In this document: piece by piece, positions 1 to 9,656 of the stretch
Layout: each line of letters opens with the position of its first letter
How positions within the stretch are numbered: position 1 is the stretch's first letter
Assembly (NCBI GenBank): GCA_010645155.1
Contig: CM021312.1
Location: 9,436,182 to 9,500,181, forward strand
Direction: 5' to 3'
Source: Tigriopus japonicus
Taxonomy: Eukaryota > Arthropoda > Copepoda > Harpacticoida > Harpacticidae
DNA: 64,000 bases
The notes under the pieces: model-generated
Told to the model about the DNA's origin: nothing
The model's database searches: none
The model's input: only the letters and a program-made list of their open reading frames with translations
Position numbers and translations under genes: made by a program

Positions 1-314
1 ATCTAGAGAACCAAGAGTATCCAGAAACGCACAGGGTTGAAAGGAATCGTGATGTAATCACGAGTTTTGGTTATTGTTTTTGTTTTTCCAAACAACGTTG
101 CCAACGGGTTTCAAGTCAATAATGCCACAGGTTTTTTGAATTACTGACATATACTTCTCATTGGAAAATGAACCCCAAGTTGTTACATTCTGTTACTTCC
201 TACAAACATATTGTTGTTCTTGAGTTGGAACCTTGCATGACTCTGAATTGTCAAGGGTCTCTAATTCCATTGAAGAAAGAGGATTGTGTTTAAAACGAAA
301 ACTTGTGCTTGCAG

Positions 315-461
315 GATGCTCTGAAAGGTACGGCCTTAGATTTTGCCAAGAAGAAGGAAAACAAGGCGATTGTGGATCTTCTTGAAGCTGCCAAACGATT
401 GCCTCTCAAAAAAGTGAATCCGAATGATTTGGACCTCCGGCGATTGAGTATTCAGCTATAA
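315..461 (+). CDS. Terminal exon of an ankyrin-repeat protein (5' part outside window)
   Basis: After a CAG acceptor at 312-314 an open frame of 48 codons runs to TAA at 459-461. It begins DALKGTALDFAKKK and continues NKAIVDLLEAAKR, which is the TALDFA...IVDLLL pattern of an ankyrin-repeat helix pair. A basic tail ending LRRLSIQL follows. A possible poly(A) signal AATAAA lies at 477-482. The rest of the gene must lie left of the window, so the protein cannot be named. Ankyrin repeats are protein-binding scaffolds; nothing here shows the partner. Confidence 0.6.
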   Translation, partial: DALKGTALDFAKKKENKAIVDLLEAAKRLPLKKVNPNDLDLRRLSIQL

Positions 462-519
462 TACAAGGCTCTAGAGAATAAACGCTCAAAACGAATTTCT
501 AATACTTTTCTTGTTAGTA

Positions 520-1608
520 GGGCCCGGAAAAATATTTGCTATGAAGTAAATTTGATTTTCCACAAAAGTCTAGCATATTTGAAAATTAACTAGGATATTT
601 AAGAAATATTTTTGAAAGCGACAATATTTGGCGATGTGAGCACCGATTTTCACAAAATTGTGTGTTTGAAGGCACATCATTAGGCCTTGGAATTTGATGC
701 AGATTTTTTTGTGTGGTTCCGAGCTTTTGTTTGCATTCATTTGGATTATCAGAGCATTTTTGCAATGGTTTGCATTTTGAGTGTTACGGTTAATTAATTA
801 ATTTTGATTAACAAAATATTCGTTGGAAATTTGATTTATTAATCAAAACGTAGTAAGTGATTTTGCCATCCCCATTTACCATTTTAGTTTGATTTTCTGA
901 TACAAACTTTGAAGATGTGGTACCTTGACTAACAAAATCCTTTCTTCGTAGTGTAAGGGTTACCTTACCTTGCCTAAAGGCATTTTTTCCCTTTTGCAAT
1001 ATATTTGTTTTATTCCAAGGCTATTCCAAAAAAAGTTGAATTGACAGAAACTATCTTTTTGGAAATGAGTAATGAACGAACTGTATTTGTGGATATTATT
1101 GCTCAACTTGGATTGGAGGAGTTGCTTTTAAGGTTCTTCAATATAAAAGATTGTCATTGGTTTGCTTACTAGTCTCTTTTCTTAAGCTTTTTCACATCCT
1201 TAGGCACAAAAGTTGTAGTTTTTTGGCCCTGAACATGCAACATTTTTTGTTTAAAGTTGCGCTCAATACTGCGACAGTTGCTAATAATTTTCTATTTTCT
1301 GGCCTAAAACTTGTAGAATTATTAATCATTAACTTTCTTTAAAGGGAATCCCATTCCTTGAAGCGGTATTAAAATTTAAATGAAAATGTCAAATTTGACC
1401 AAATATATGCCTCAATTCTGGGTTTGTAGTTTGGGTGGAGTGTCTTTTTTAACCTTTGCCTGCCTTAAGAACTCAGTTTTACTTTGCAAAATCCCGGAGA
1501 ATTAAAGTAATCGAGGCAAGAAAACGCCAAAAGTTGCTGAATTTGATGAAAATGGCCATAAGTTACAATTTTAGGTGCAAGTTGCATTTAGCAATTTTTT
1601 CCGAGCCC
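520..1608. mobile_element. Non-autonomous DNA element with GGGCCCGG/CCGAGCCC ends
   Basis: The ends are imperfect inverted repeats of about 20 bp: GGGCCCGGAAAAATATTTGC on the left and the reverse complement of GGGCTCGGAAAAAATTGC on the right. The flanks both read TAGTA, a likely 5-bp target duplication. The interior has no credible gene. About 170 bp of it (about 820-990) recurs at about 47850-48030 inside a polycystin-2 intron, and a LINE tail lies at 1319-1374. A shorter element at 5318-5476 has similar ends. The superfamily is not identified. Confidence 0.5.
1319..1374 (+). repeat. 3' end fragment of the window's LINE family
   Basis: The motif GGGAATCCCATTCCTTG, then AGCGGTATTAAAA, matches the 3' terminus of the LINE copies at 42655-43311 and 22851-23117. 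It is a strongly 5'-truncated insertion within the 520-1608 element. Confidence 0.6.
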
Positions 1609-1947
1609 TAGTAATAACCCAACATGGCATAGTAAACTAATGTTTAGTATCTGTCATTTTTGTTGGCTAATAGAGTAATTCTTTCATGAGTCATGATCCC
1701 TTTCTAGAGGCGCGTCTTTCTTTATTCCCAAAACTAGCACGAGTCATTAAGATTAAATGCCTCTTCAAATGAGTCAAATTTAAGATGCAATCCGCACCAT
1801 TTCACTGTAATTCATTCATGCTAAAGTGTTACTTCCTTTATAATTCAATACTTCTATTATCCAATACTCTCATATCGCTTTAAATGGTGTTGGAGTGGTT
1901 TTAACAATAAAACAATAAATAAATATCCCTTGAGAAAATTGCAACAG

Positions 1948-2043
1948 GTTTGCCGTTGCCCCACTTCGTTGCATCAGTCCAGCTACAGTAGAATCGGCAG
2001 CCCTGTCTTTGTTGACGTGGTTCAAGTCGAGCCTCCGCAATGA
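1948..2043 (+). CDS. Possible short terminal exon, unassigned
   Basis: An acceptor-like GCAACAG precedes a 31-codon open frame (start VCRCPTSLHQSS, end VVQVEPPQ) that stops at TGA 2041-2043. A second stretch at about 2250-2337, ending AAG before GTAAGA, is also open over about 30 codons (FDRVRHLAKYFRQE). Both are too short to identify. They might be alternative 3' exons of the ankyrin gene, 5' untranslated exons of the PRA1 gene, or chance. Confidence 0.15.
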   Translation, partial: VCRCPTSLHQSSYSRIGSPVFVDVVQVEPPQ

Positions 2044-2940
2044 TCGAACAGTGAGTATTTTTAGACTCTACTTACAAAATGCTATTTTGGATAAACAAAA
2101 TACATTTTAACATTGGGTCCATCTTTAAGCGCTAAAATAATTCAAAACATGTTTTGAATGCAATGAATCTCCATTGTGTCAATATTACACGTCAAAATTG
2201 CATCTGATTTTTCTCTTCAGCCAAGTGTAAAACGCCATTGTTGGGTTTGACATGATTTCTCGAGACTCTCTAAATTCGATCGAGTTCGTCATTTGGCGAA
2301 ATATTTCCGTCAAGAACGAGTGGGTCTCGCTTTGAAGGTAAGAAAGAAGAGATTAAGAACCCTACAATTTCTAATCAACAGAGTTCAAACTAATTGTGAC
2401 ACTCTTCAAAGAAGGTTATTGCTCTTATCGCGTAGCTTATGCTGTTGATGTGTCATTATTTCTTTCTTTCTTCGTGCGTTTTATCCGTTCCTTCTTGATT
2501 AGTAAGTCAAGCACTTGAGTTCAGATTGGGTAAGTGAGCACAAAATATCAGATTTTAAGCGCATAAGCGCAAAAAAAACAGGAGCATATTCTTAATTATG
2601 GAATTCCATTTCATTACATGGCGCCCTAAAACTATTTATTTTTCTTAGCTTTGGTGTATTTTGGGATCTCTCGTTTGATTTTCGTGTTTGAATGAAATAT
2701 ATACGTATTTTACGAGAGACGTTCAAACCAAAACACTAAAAGCATCACATGAGAAAAAAAATAATAATTTCTTGTTGTGATGTTTGAATGTACTTTTTTT
2801 GTCAAATATGATCAAAGTGATTTTTTTAATCCTAAAATCGCAGGAATTATTTTGAATTCCGAGTCATATTTTCATGATTGATGGATGAAAAAAACTGCCA
2901 AAACCATTAAAATGTCGCAAAAACATTTAATTTCTATTTT

Positions 2941-2999
2941 TGGGGAGTGAGTTGCGGATTTTTTATTACCGCTACAAGGAATGGGACTCCTTGTAAAAA
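2941..2999 (-). repeat. 3' end fragment of the window's LINE family
   Basis: On this strand it reads AAGGAGTCCCATTCCTTG, then TAGCGGTAATAAAAAATCCGC, diverged from the longer LINE tails by a few bases. It is a severely 5'-truncated copy. Confidence 0.55.
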
Positions 3000-3213
3000 A
3001 AATTACGCATAAAATATAAATATAAAATTAACATTTCCATGAATCAATAGTGTGGCAAAAAATAGGCTATAAAAAATATTCGTTGCCATACTTTTTTGCC
3101 TTCCACCTGCCATTTCCCTGGAAACCGCTTGAACTAAAGCCCTATATGTTCTTTTAATTTATGTAGAGACTTCTCGTTTTTGACTTGTACCCAGTGATTT
3201 TCGACCCCCGGTC

Positions 3214-6200
3214 ATGAGCTCAACTCCAAACGCGTCCGTCAAACCCCAAGAGACGGTCTTAGAGTTCTTAAGTGAAGAGGAGGTACTTGCCGCTGGTCAG
3301 TCCTCTCCTTTATCATCTATTCCTGGCACTTCTTCAACGACAGGCGCGCCCTCAAACTCAACCAGTGCAGGCATGAGCCTGCCGGTCAATCTCAGTGTGG
3401 CCTCGCCTATGGTCAGGTAGGCTGGCTTTTCATCACCTTTTAAGTGGCAAATACTTTATTGGGGTGTTATGTACATAGATATGGACAGATATGGCATACA
3501 GAAGCTCATGGGAAAGAAGCGTCATTTGAACTATAGCAACAGTGGCTTTAGCATGAAGCTTAAAAAAAGCCAAACGAACCAAAAAGTGCATGTGAAAAAA
3601 TACAGTTGAATCCATCTTATTTTGTGATTCAATGACTGGATCAATCTTGGCTGGCATGATCTACCGGGTGGAAATTAAGTCGGGGCCGATCACTTTAGAT
3701 GCTGTTTTTCACGTTGTTTTTACAATTTTGCCGCTTTTTTTTGCTACGCATACTTAGTCCTGCTTTGAATCAATAACATTTGTTAAAAACAGCTCTCTCA
3801 AAAATGAATATGTTGCGGACAAGCGAGGCCAAAAGGTATGAGATTGCCGCTCTCCTTCGCGCAAAGAAGCCATATAAGGAGGTCGCAAAGGTTACAGGAG
3901 CCAGCCTCCGCATGATAGGCCGGGTTGGAACTAAAATCAAGCAAGGGGGAAAGCCTTGAGGATCGACCTCGACCCAGGAGACAGGTTCCCAAGGCCACCC
4001 TGGCCATTAAGTAGCAAATTAAGGCCCAAATCATGCGCAAGGCAACACAATTGATTCGCGACCTTGCTAAGGATAACAACATCAGCCATGTGACCGCCCA
4101 GAAGATCGTTAAAAACCTTGGGGAGAAGTCCCTCATTTGCCTTGAGCGCCTTCTACTGTCTGAGGCCAATGTCAAGGCCAGACTCCCAATTTACCCCAAG
4201 ATTCTGAACAACCTCAAGCGTCAAGGTGACCGCATCATCATCTTCAGTGATGAAAACACGTTCACCCCTCACCCAGTCTACAACAGGCGAAACGACCGTT
4301 TCATCAGCCTCAGGGGGCACGAGGACGCTTGTTTTTATTTTAGCTGCAACCCGGGCTATCATGCGGAGGCTGGCTACAGTAACCTTTGCGACCTCCTTAT
4401 GTGGCTTCTTTGCGCGAAGGAGAGCGGCAAACTCATGCCTTTTGACCTCGCTTGTCCTCAACATATTCATTTTTGAGAGAGTTGCTTATAACAAATGCTA
4501 TTGATTTAAAGCAGGACTAAGTATGCGTAGCAAAAAAAAGCGGCAAAATTGTAAAAACAACGTGAAAAATAGCATCTAAAGTGATCGGCCCCGACTTAAT
4601 TTCCACCCGGTATGCAAATTGATTGCAAAATCAACTTTTTTTTTGACTTGAACTGTCATCATGATTGATGGTGGCAACAACATTGGCAAACATTTGAAGC
4701 TTCAAAAAAGCCAAACAAGGTGACTGTGTTGACGCTTCTTCCCCATGGACTTCTATAGACAAGTGTTTCATTTTGAAGGACAATCCTTGCTTGCTGTTTC
4801 AGAGCGTTTAGTCACAACTGATGATTATGTCCTAACAAAAAACGTGTTACCGTTCAATTGTTTTTGGACATACTGAGCCAATATTCTATGGGAATTCAAT
4901 GATATTTCATGCAACCTATTCTCATCTACAGCTGCTAGTTGTCCTTAAAACATAGTAGTTTGTCGTATCTGGAGATATCTGTGGTTATGTTTTGATGGTA
5001 ATCAATATTTTTGGGTGATGCCATATTGGCCCTTTTTAAATTGTGTAGCCTGATTTGTAGAGAGCATGAAGTGAATAGCTGTAAGTGAAAAATGGCATCA
5101 CTTGATGACTGCAATCAGATGTAAGCAGTAAGCAGTATTCTCTGGCTCATTTTTTAGAATTCCTTTTTTTTATAGAATCATGAAGAAAACATCATGAAAT
5201 GCAAAATATGTTCAGGGAATTTCTCCACTTTTTTTCAGCAATTTCTATCATAACGTAAATGAAATTTTCAAATGACTTGTGTAGTATTATTGGAAAATCT
5301 GTGTTAGTAAAAAGCATGGCTCGGAAAAATATTTTGTTTTGTTGTAGAGCAGAAATCCCAGACGTTTCACGGAGTAGTGTCAGCTGATGGCTTTCAAGCG
5401 TGATGGTCAGCTGACGTTGCTCTTTGAAACGTCTGGAATTTCCGTTTCACAACAAAAAAAATATTTCTCCGAGGCCTAGTCAGTTTCTTATTCCAGCTCT
5501 GAATAAATAAACCAAAATGTATCTTCTTTATGATTTAAGGGAATGGATGAGCAAGAGGCGTGAGGAGATACGCCCTTGGGGTCTATTTGTCAAGACATCT
5601 CATTTCCAAACTCCCTCATCTTTGCCCAAACTCAGCAAGAGAGTTTACAAGAATGTGGATTACTTCTTGTCTAATTACGTAAGTATGCATCCTCAAAAGA
5701 TTGACAAGGAACTTTGATGGCTGTTAAAGTACTCATTCATTTTGTAAAAAACATATGATGCAAAAACATGTTCCTGGTTCTTGGACAACTTGCTTGTTCT
5801 TTATTGAATGCAAAAGAAATTATTTCACTCAATCCTGGAATTAATAAAGAAACAAATCAAAGAAATGAAGCTTTAACCAGGCATGAATAGCAATGTTTGA
5901 AGCATCGACTAGTTTTACACATTTTTGCAAATCTTTGGACTGATTTGCCGCGTTTATAAAGACAGATTAGAAGCTGATCTGAAAAGGACAAAGCTTCGAA
6001 TTTGAGTAGCAAAGAAGCTTAAAAACTCTGGAAAACAAACAACAAGGGGCGCTTTCTTAGCAAAGAGTTTCGTCTAGAGCCATTGTAATTTGAAGAGCAC
6101 GTGCTTGAGGTTGATTGGTCCCAATGAGGATTAAGTGTCCAGACTGATTTAGAGAAGAAAAAAGAAAATGAGAAAAGGCACAAAATTTTGATAGCAATGT

Positions 6201-9144
6201 ATTTTGCAAAGACATTGCTACTTTTGGAAATCTTTTGTCTTTTTAAAGTGTTGTTGCTATCGTTCTTATGCTTAGTCAGGAACCCCTGAAAGGGGTGGAC
6301 ACGAACTCCGATTTTTGAAAAAATGGTATGAGGCCGAGGCTATATTTTGACACGACGTCATTTATTCCTTATTAATGTCTAAAACTGTTGAACATGTGTC
6401 TTGAAAGAATTCACGCAAACTTTTTGTGTTAATATTTGTGGACTGGATGTTCTTCACCTTGATTTTAGAAGTCCCAGCACTCTTTTTACTCGTCTCATGA
6501 ACTTTTGACATTCAACTCTCCAAAGGATTTTAGTCCTCATAAGAATGAGGAAAATACGTAGATGGAATCTTGCTTCACCCATTAATCCAACTTCAGTGAA
6601 ATAGTGCTTAACAGAAGTATCTGTGGTGGTATCTGGAGTGTTACTCCTCTTCCATCCTCTTCAACACCTCCACAACGCAGGAACCATTTCCATAAGAAAA
6701 TGAAAGAACAAGAATGGTCTCATTTTGAAACAAGATGGAGTCCAAGTCGGAGATGTTGTTGGCTATAACCATTGAAGGGCACTTTTGACGGTTCTGGATC
6801 AGATCAGCCATCTGATCCGGATTGGAACAGGAACAAAGGCAATCACAACGTCCTTGAGACAAAATGAGTGAAAAACATGAGGATTAAAGCCTTGATTGTG
6901 GATTTGATTGAAAATGTTTCAAGTCTTGGGGCTCAAGAAGGTCGGGACCACGCAGGACTGGGGCTAAGGGTCCTTCAGGACCAAAGGATCATGTCTTATC
7001 ATTGCAGGGATAGGCTCTACAGGCTTGATAAGGTTTGATTGATCTTCTTAGATCCCCTTGTCCAGGAATTAACAATCAGATTGAATGAAAAAATCCACAC
7101 AATTCAATCTTGATGGGAGCATTTCATTCTAAAGACTTTGGGAGGGTCCATGGAATCCGGGTTAGACTGTCAGATCACCAATTTGGGCTGACTGACTCCA
7201 AAGGCAGATCAAAATATTGAGCCCATCCATTGCTAGTAGGTCCACCTGATAGGTTTCAAAGTCATCTTAATTTGTTCTTCATTTGATCGAATTCTTGACA
7301 CTGAGGACTTCTTCTTTCTTTGTTCTATATTGACCTTAATCCGAACGCAAATTCCTCTTGAAAAGGGATTAAGAACCAACTTTCCCCACATACTCTCACC
7401 CGGATCAAAACGGGGAGTTTTATCGCACTCGTCCATCACACAACTTGAACAACTTAAGAGTATCTTACCTGTCCTTATTATCCTGAACTAAAAGACACAA
7501 CCATACAATAAAGGAAATTCGAAAAAGGACCATCATTTATAGAACATGTTATGCCAAGGTGACAATCTCACAACCTATAACAACCTTGATTTCATACAAA
7601 GTTTGGCATGTGTTAATTCAGTTCAGGATAATACCTGAAATATTGATGGATGGGTTCAATTGTAAGTTCAAAGATACTAATAAGACGTTCAAGTCGGATG
7701 ATATATGAGCTCGGAAAAAAAACGATATTTTGTTGTTGATAATTCAAGTAATCGTAAGATATTCTTAGTTGTTCAAGTTGTGCAATGGATGAGCGTAAAG
7801 AATCTCCCCGTATTGGTCCGTGAGAAAGTTGGTTCTAAATCCTTTTGCAAGAAGAATTTGGGCTCGGAGTCCGGTGCATATTCGTTTTTTTGCTTTAGTT
7901 AGGGCTATCACTTCCGAAGGTTATTGCAGGTAACCTCGTCATCAGATTTCATTTGATCACTTTGATCGTCATCTGGTAGATTAGACACCTTTGTGGGTTC
8001 ATTCGCACTCCATGATGTGGTCATTCATTCACTATTTCATTCACTCTTTCTTGGGTGAACTGGATGTCTTCGAAACACCAACATTGGACTGATTTTTGGG
8101 CATGGCGTTGACCTTTACCAAGGCTAGGACTTGGCTGGACCCGCTTGAAACACAGGGAACACCGATTGGCGCACTATCTTTTGGAATTTTGGTCGATTTC
8201 CGTTTGATTTTCCGCTCTCAACATGGCGGTTTGTTCTTCTTGTTTACGAATCTCGGCCTCATACCGGAGGTTGCGTGCCGGAGAAATTCCGCGAGTTCGC
8301 ATCCAGTATTAATACTATTATATAGGTTATCCCTGGCTTAGTACAGAAAGTGGAAAACATAATATTATGCGCGTACTCTGTTACTATAGTGGCTTTCGTT
8401 GAGACCCAATTTGCCTCATTATTCTCTTGCTCTATCTCAGAACATCTCAGAGTATAGATTTTTTTGTTTGCATCTGAAGTACATGAAACAAACTTGTCCT
8501 TGATTTGTCGAACCAGTTCATTTCTTTGTCGCTCTTTTTTATGTTGTTTAAAGCCCACGAATGTGTTTACGAAACCCCCTTGTTTCTACGCAGGTCTTGG
8601 TGTTTCTGGTGTTATTCATCTATTGTCTGGTGACCTCGCCAATGCTTCTGGTTGTTTTAGCTCTCTCCGGTGGAGGATGCTACTATCTCACGCTCAAACA
8701 GGTTTGAATTTCTCTCAAGAATTTGCACATGTTGCTAAAAAAAAGATCCAGTTCAGATGCGTAAACATTTCTGCTCCTCCAAACATGTGTGACAAGTAGG
8801 GGTTTCTTTCTAAATTCAGCTCTGATCATCTCCGTTTTAGCGGGAACGTAAATTGGTTCTGGGCGGACGTGAGGTCTCTTTGGCTCAGCAATACGCACTT
8901 GTGGGACTTTGTGCCATTCCTTTGTTCCTTTTAGCTGGAGCAGGTAGGTCTCCACAGGGATAAGTTTGTGTCTAAAAAGATTTTAATGGCTCTTTTCTTG
9001 ACTCTTTTAGGGTCGGCCGTGTTTTGGGTGATTGGAGCTTCGATGGTTTTCATTGGAGTTCATGCCTCTTTCTACAACTATGAGGCTTTGGACATTGCCG
9101 AGGACCAAGAGCCACTCACTGGCGAAATCATAGAAGATGTCTGA
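3214..9144 (+). CDS. RABAC1: PRA1 family protein (prenylated Rab acceptor 1)
   Basis: Five exons: 3214-3416, 5540-5678, 8594-8701, 8841-8943 and 9011-9144. All introns are GT-AG, phases agree, and 687 nt encode 228 residues. PRA1 proteins are four-helix membrane proteins of Golgi and endosomes that bind prenylated Rab GTPases and act in vesicle traffic. Exon 1 is a low-complexity Ser/Thr-rich cytosolic tail. Exon 2 carries REWMSKRREEIRPWG and NVDYFLSNY, the family signature before the membrane part. Exon 3 encodes VLVFLVLFIYCLVTSPMLL (helices 1-2). Exons 4-5 give KLVLGGREVSLAQQYALVG and AGAGSAVFWVIGASMVFIG (helices 3-4), then an acidic tail ending in EIIEDV. Introns 1 (2.1 kb) and 2 (2.9 kb) hold repeats, including the 3664-4610 transposon. 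Confidence 0.93.
3664..4610 (+). mobile_element. Tc1/mariner-type fold-back element with duplicated transposase 5' end
   Basis: The element is bounded by TA dinucleotides (3662-3663 and 4611-4612), the Tc1/mariner target. Its ends CCGGGTGGAAATTAAGTCGG are inverted repeats. The inverted arms are about 280 bp each (3664 to about 3942, and about 4331-4610), far longer than ordinary mariner termini. They include the first roughly 45 codons of the transposase in opposite orientations. It lies in intron 1 of the PRA1 gene. Confidence 0.85.
3804..4330 (+). pseudogene. Broken mariner-type transposase
   Basis: From the ATG at 3804 the frame gives a helix-turn-helix start (MNMLRTSEAKRYEIAALLRA) of about 51 codons and stops at TGA. 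A second open block from 4033 reads HVTAQKIVKNLG and then FSDENTFTPHPVYNRRNDR. That resembles the first catalytic-Asp region of mariner-like transposases, normally FSDEK.F. The frame then runs into the inverted copy of the N-terminus, so the catalytic C-terminal half is absent. It cannot encode an active enzyme. Confidence 0.75.
4770..5010 (+). repeat. Dispersed repeat, copy A (partner at 28150-28590)
   Basis: Blocks such as TTTTTGGACATACTGAGCCA and CTCATCTACAGCTGCTAGTT, and the preceding TTTCAGAGCGTT.AGTCACAACTGA, recur in the same order and orientation at about 28175-28575. No reading frame is shared, so it is a non-coding interspersed repeat of unknown class. The flank of the 3664 element (about 4640-4760) may belong to it. 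Confidence 0.6.
5318..5476. mobile_element. Short palindromic element (fold-back MITE)
   Basis: The ends GGCTCGGAAAAATATTTTG and AAAATATTTCTCCGAGGCC are inverted. Inside, CAGACGTTTCA pairs with TGAAACGTCTG and GTCAGCTGA with TCAGCTGAC, so nearly the whole 159 bp can form one hairpin. The ends resemble those of the 520-1608 element. No clear target duplication is visible. Confidence 0.55.
6641..8290 (-). other. Unassigned minus-strand open frames inside PRA1 intron 2
   Basis: Three stretches look mildly coding but match no family I know. One is 6641-6862 (ends VEVLKRMEEE). Another is 7233-7439 (contains PGESMWGKLVLNPFS). The third is about 8180-8285 (ARNLRYEAEIRKQEEQTAML, a charged helix ending at TAG). 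They lack clear mutual splice junctions. They might be downstream exons of the minus-strand Reeler gene, transposon remnants or chance. Confidence 0.15.
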
Positions 9145-9172
9145 GCTTTCAGGCTTAAAAAGTGTGAACAAA

Positions 9173-9178
9173 AATAAA
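9173..9178 (+). promoter_or_regulatory. Poly(A) signal of the PRA1 gene
   Basis: AATAAA lies 29 bp after the stop codon, well placed for a compact 3' UTR. Confidence 0.55.
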
Positions 9179-9656
9179 CCCAGCTTGATAATCTCATAAC
9201 AAATGTTTAGGTATAGTATTGTAATAACGTAATTTTCAGTTTTTATCTTGTGTTTTCTTCGTGATACCTTATCAGATTTACATTGACACAATAAACTATG
9301 GACCCATATCTGGTGGATAGATTTTCCTTTGAAGATTCGGTATGGTTACTGGTCGTTAACACTTAACACACTCGACAGCAAATTAAGCTAGTCTACAGTA
9401 TTATTATTTCACAAAGCACAAATGACTAACTACATTTCTACAAAAGAAAACTACATTAAGACTCATTCTAGTAGTTTAAGAGCGTTAAAAAATACCAAAA
9501 GGTGTAAGTCAATTGATCAAGTATGCTTGAAGCTTGCATCCGACAAATACAAAACATATAGCCTACAAGATTCTTATGTCCAGCTTGCACAGTAGAAAAG
9601 GAGCACATTTTCCACAGGGTTGCCAATCATAAAAAAAGACATCGAATTTGTCTTAC

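Noticed and set aside
8683..8955. 90-codon minus-strand frame
   Set aside because: It is the complement of PRA1 exon 4, which has family motifs on the plus strand.
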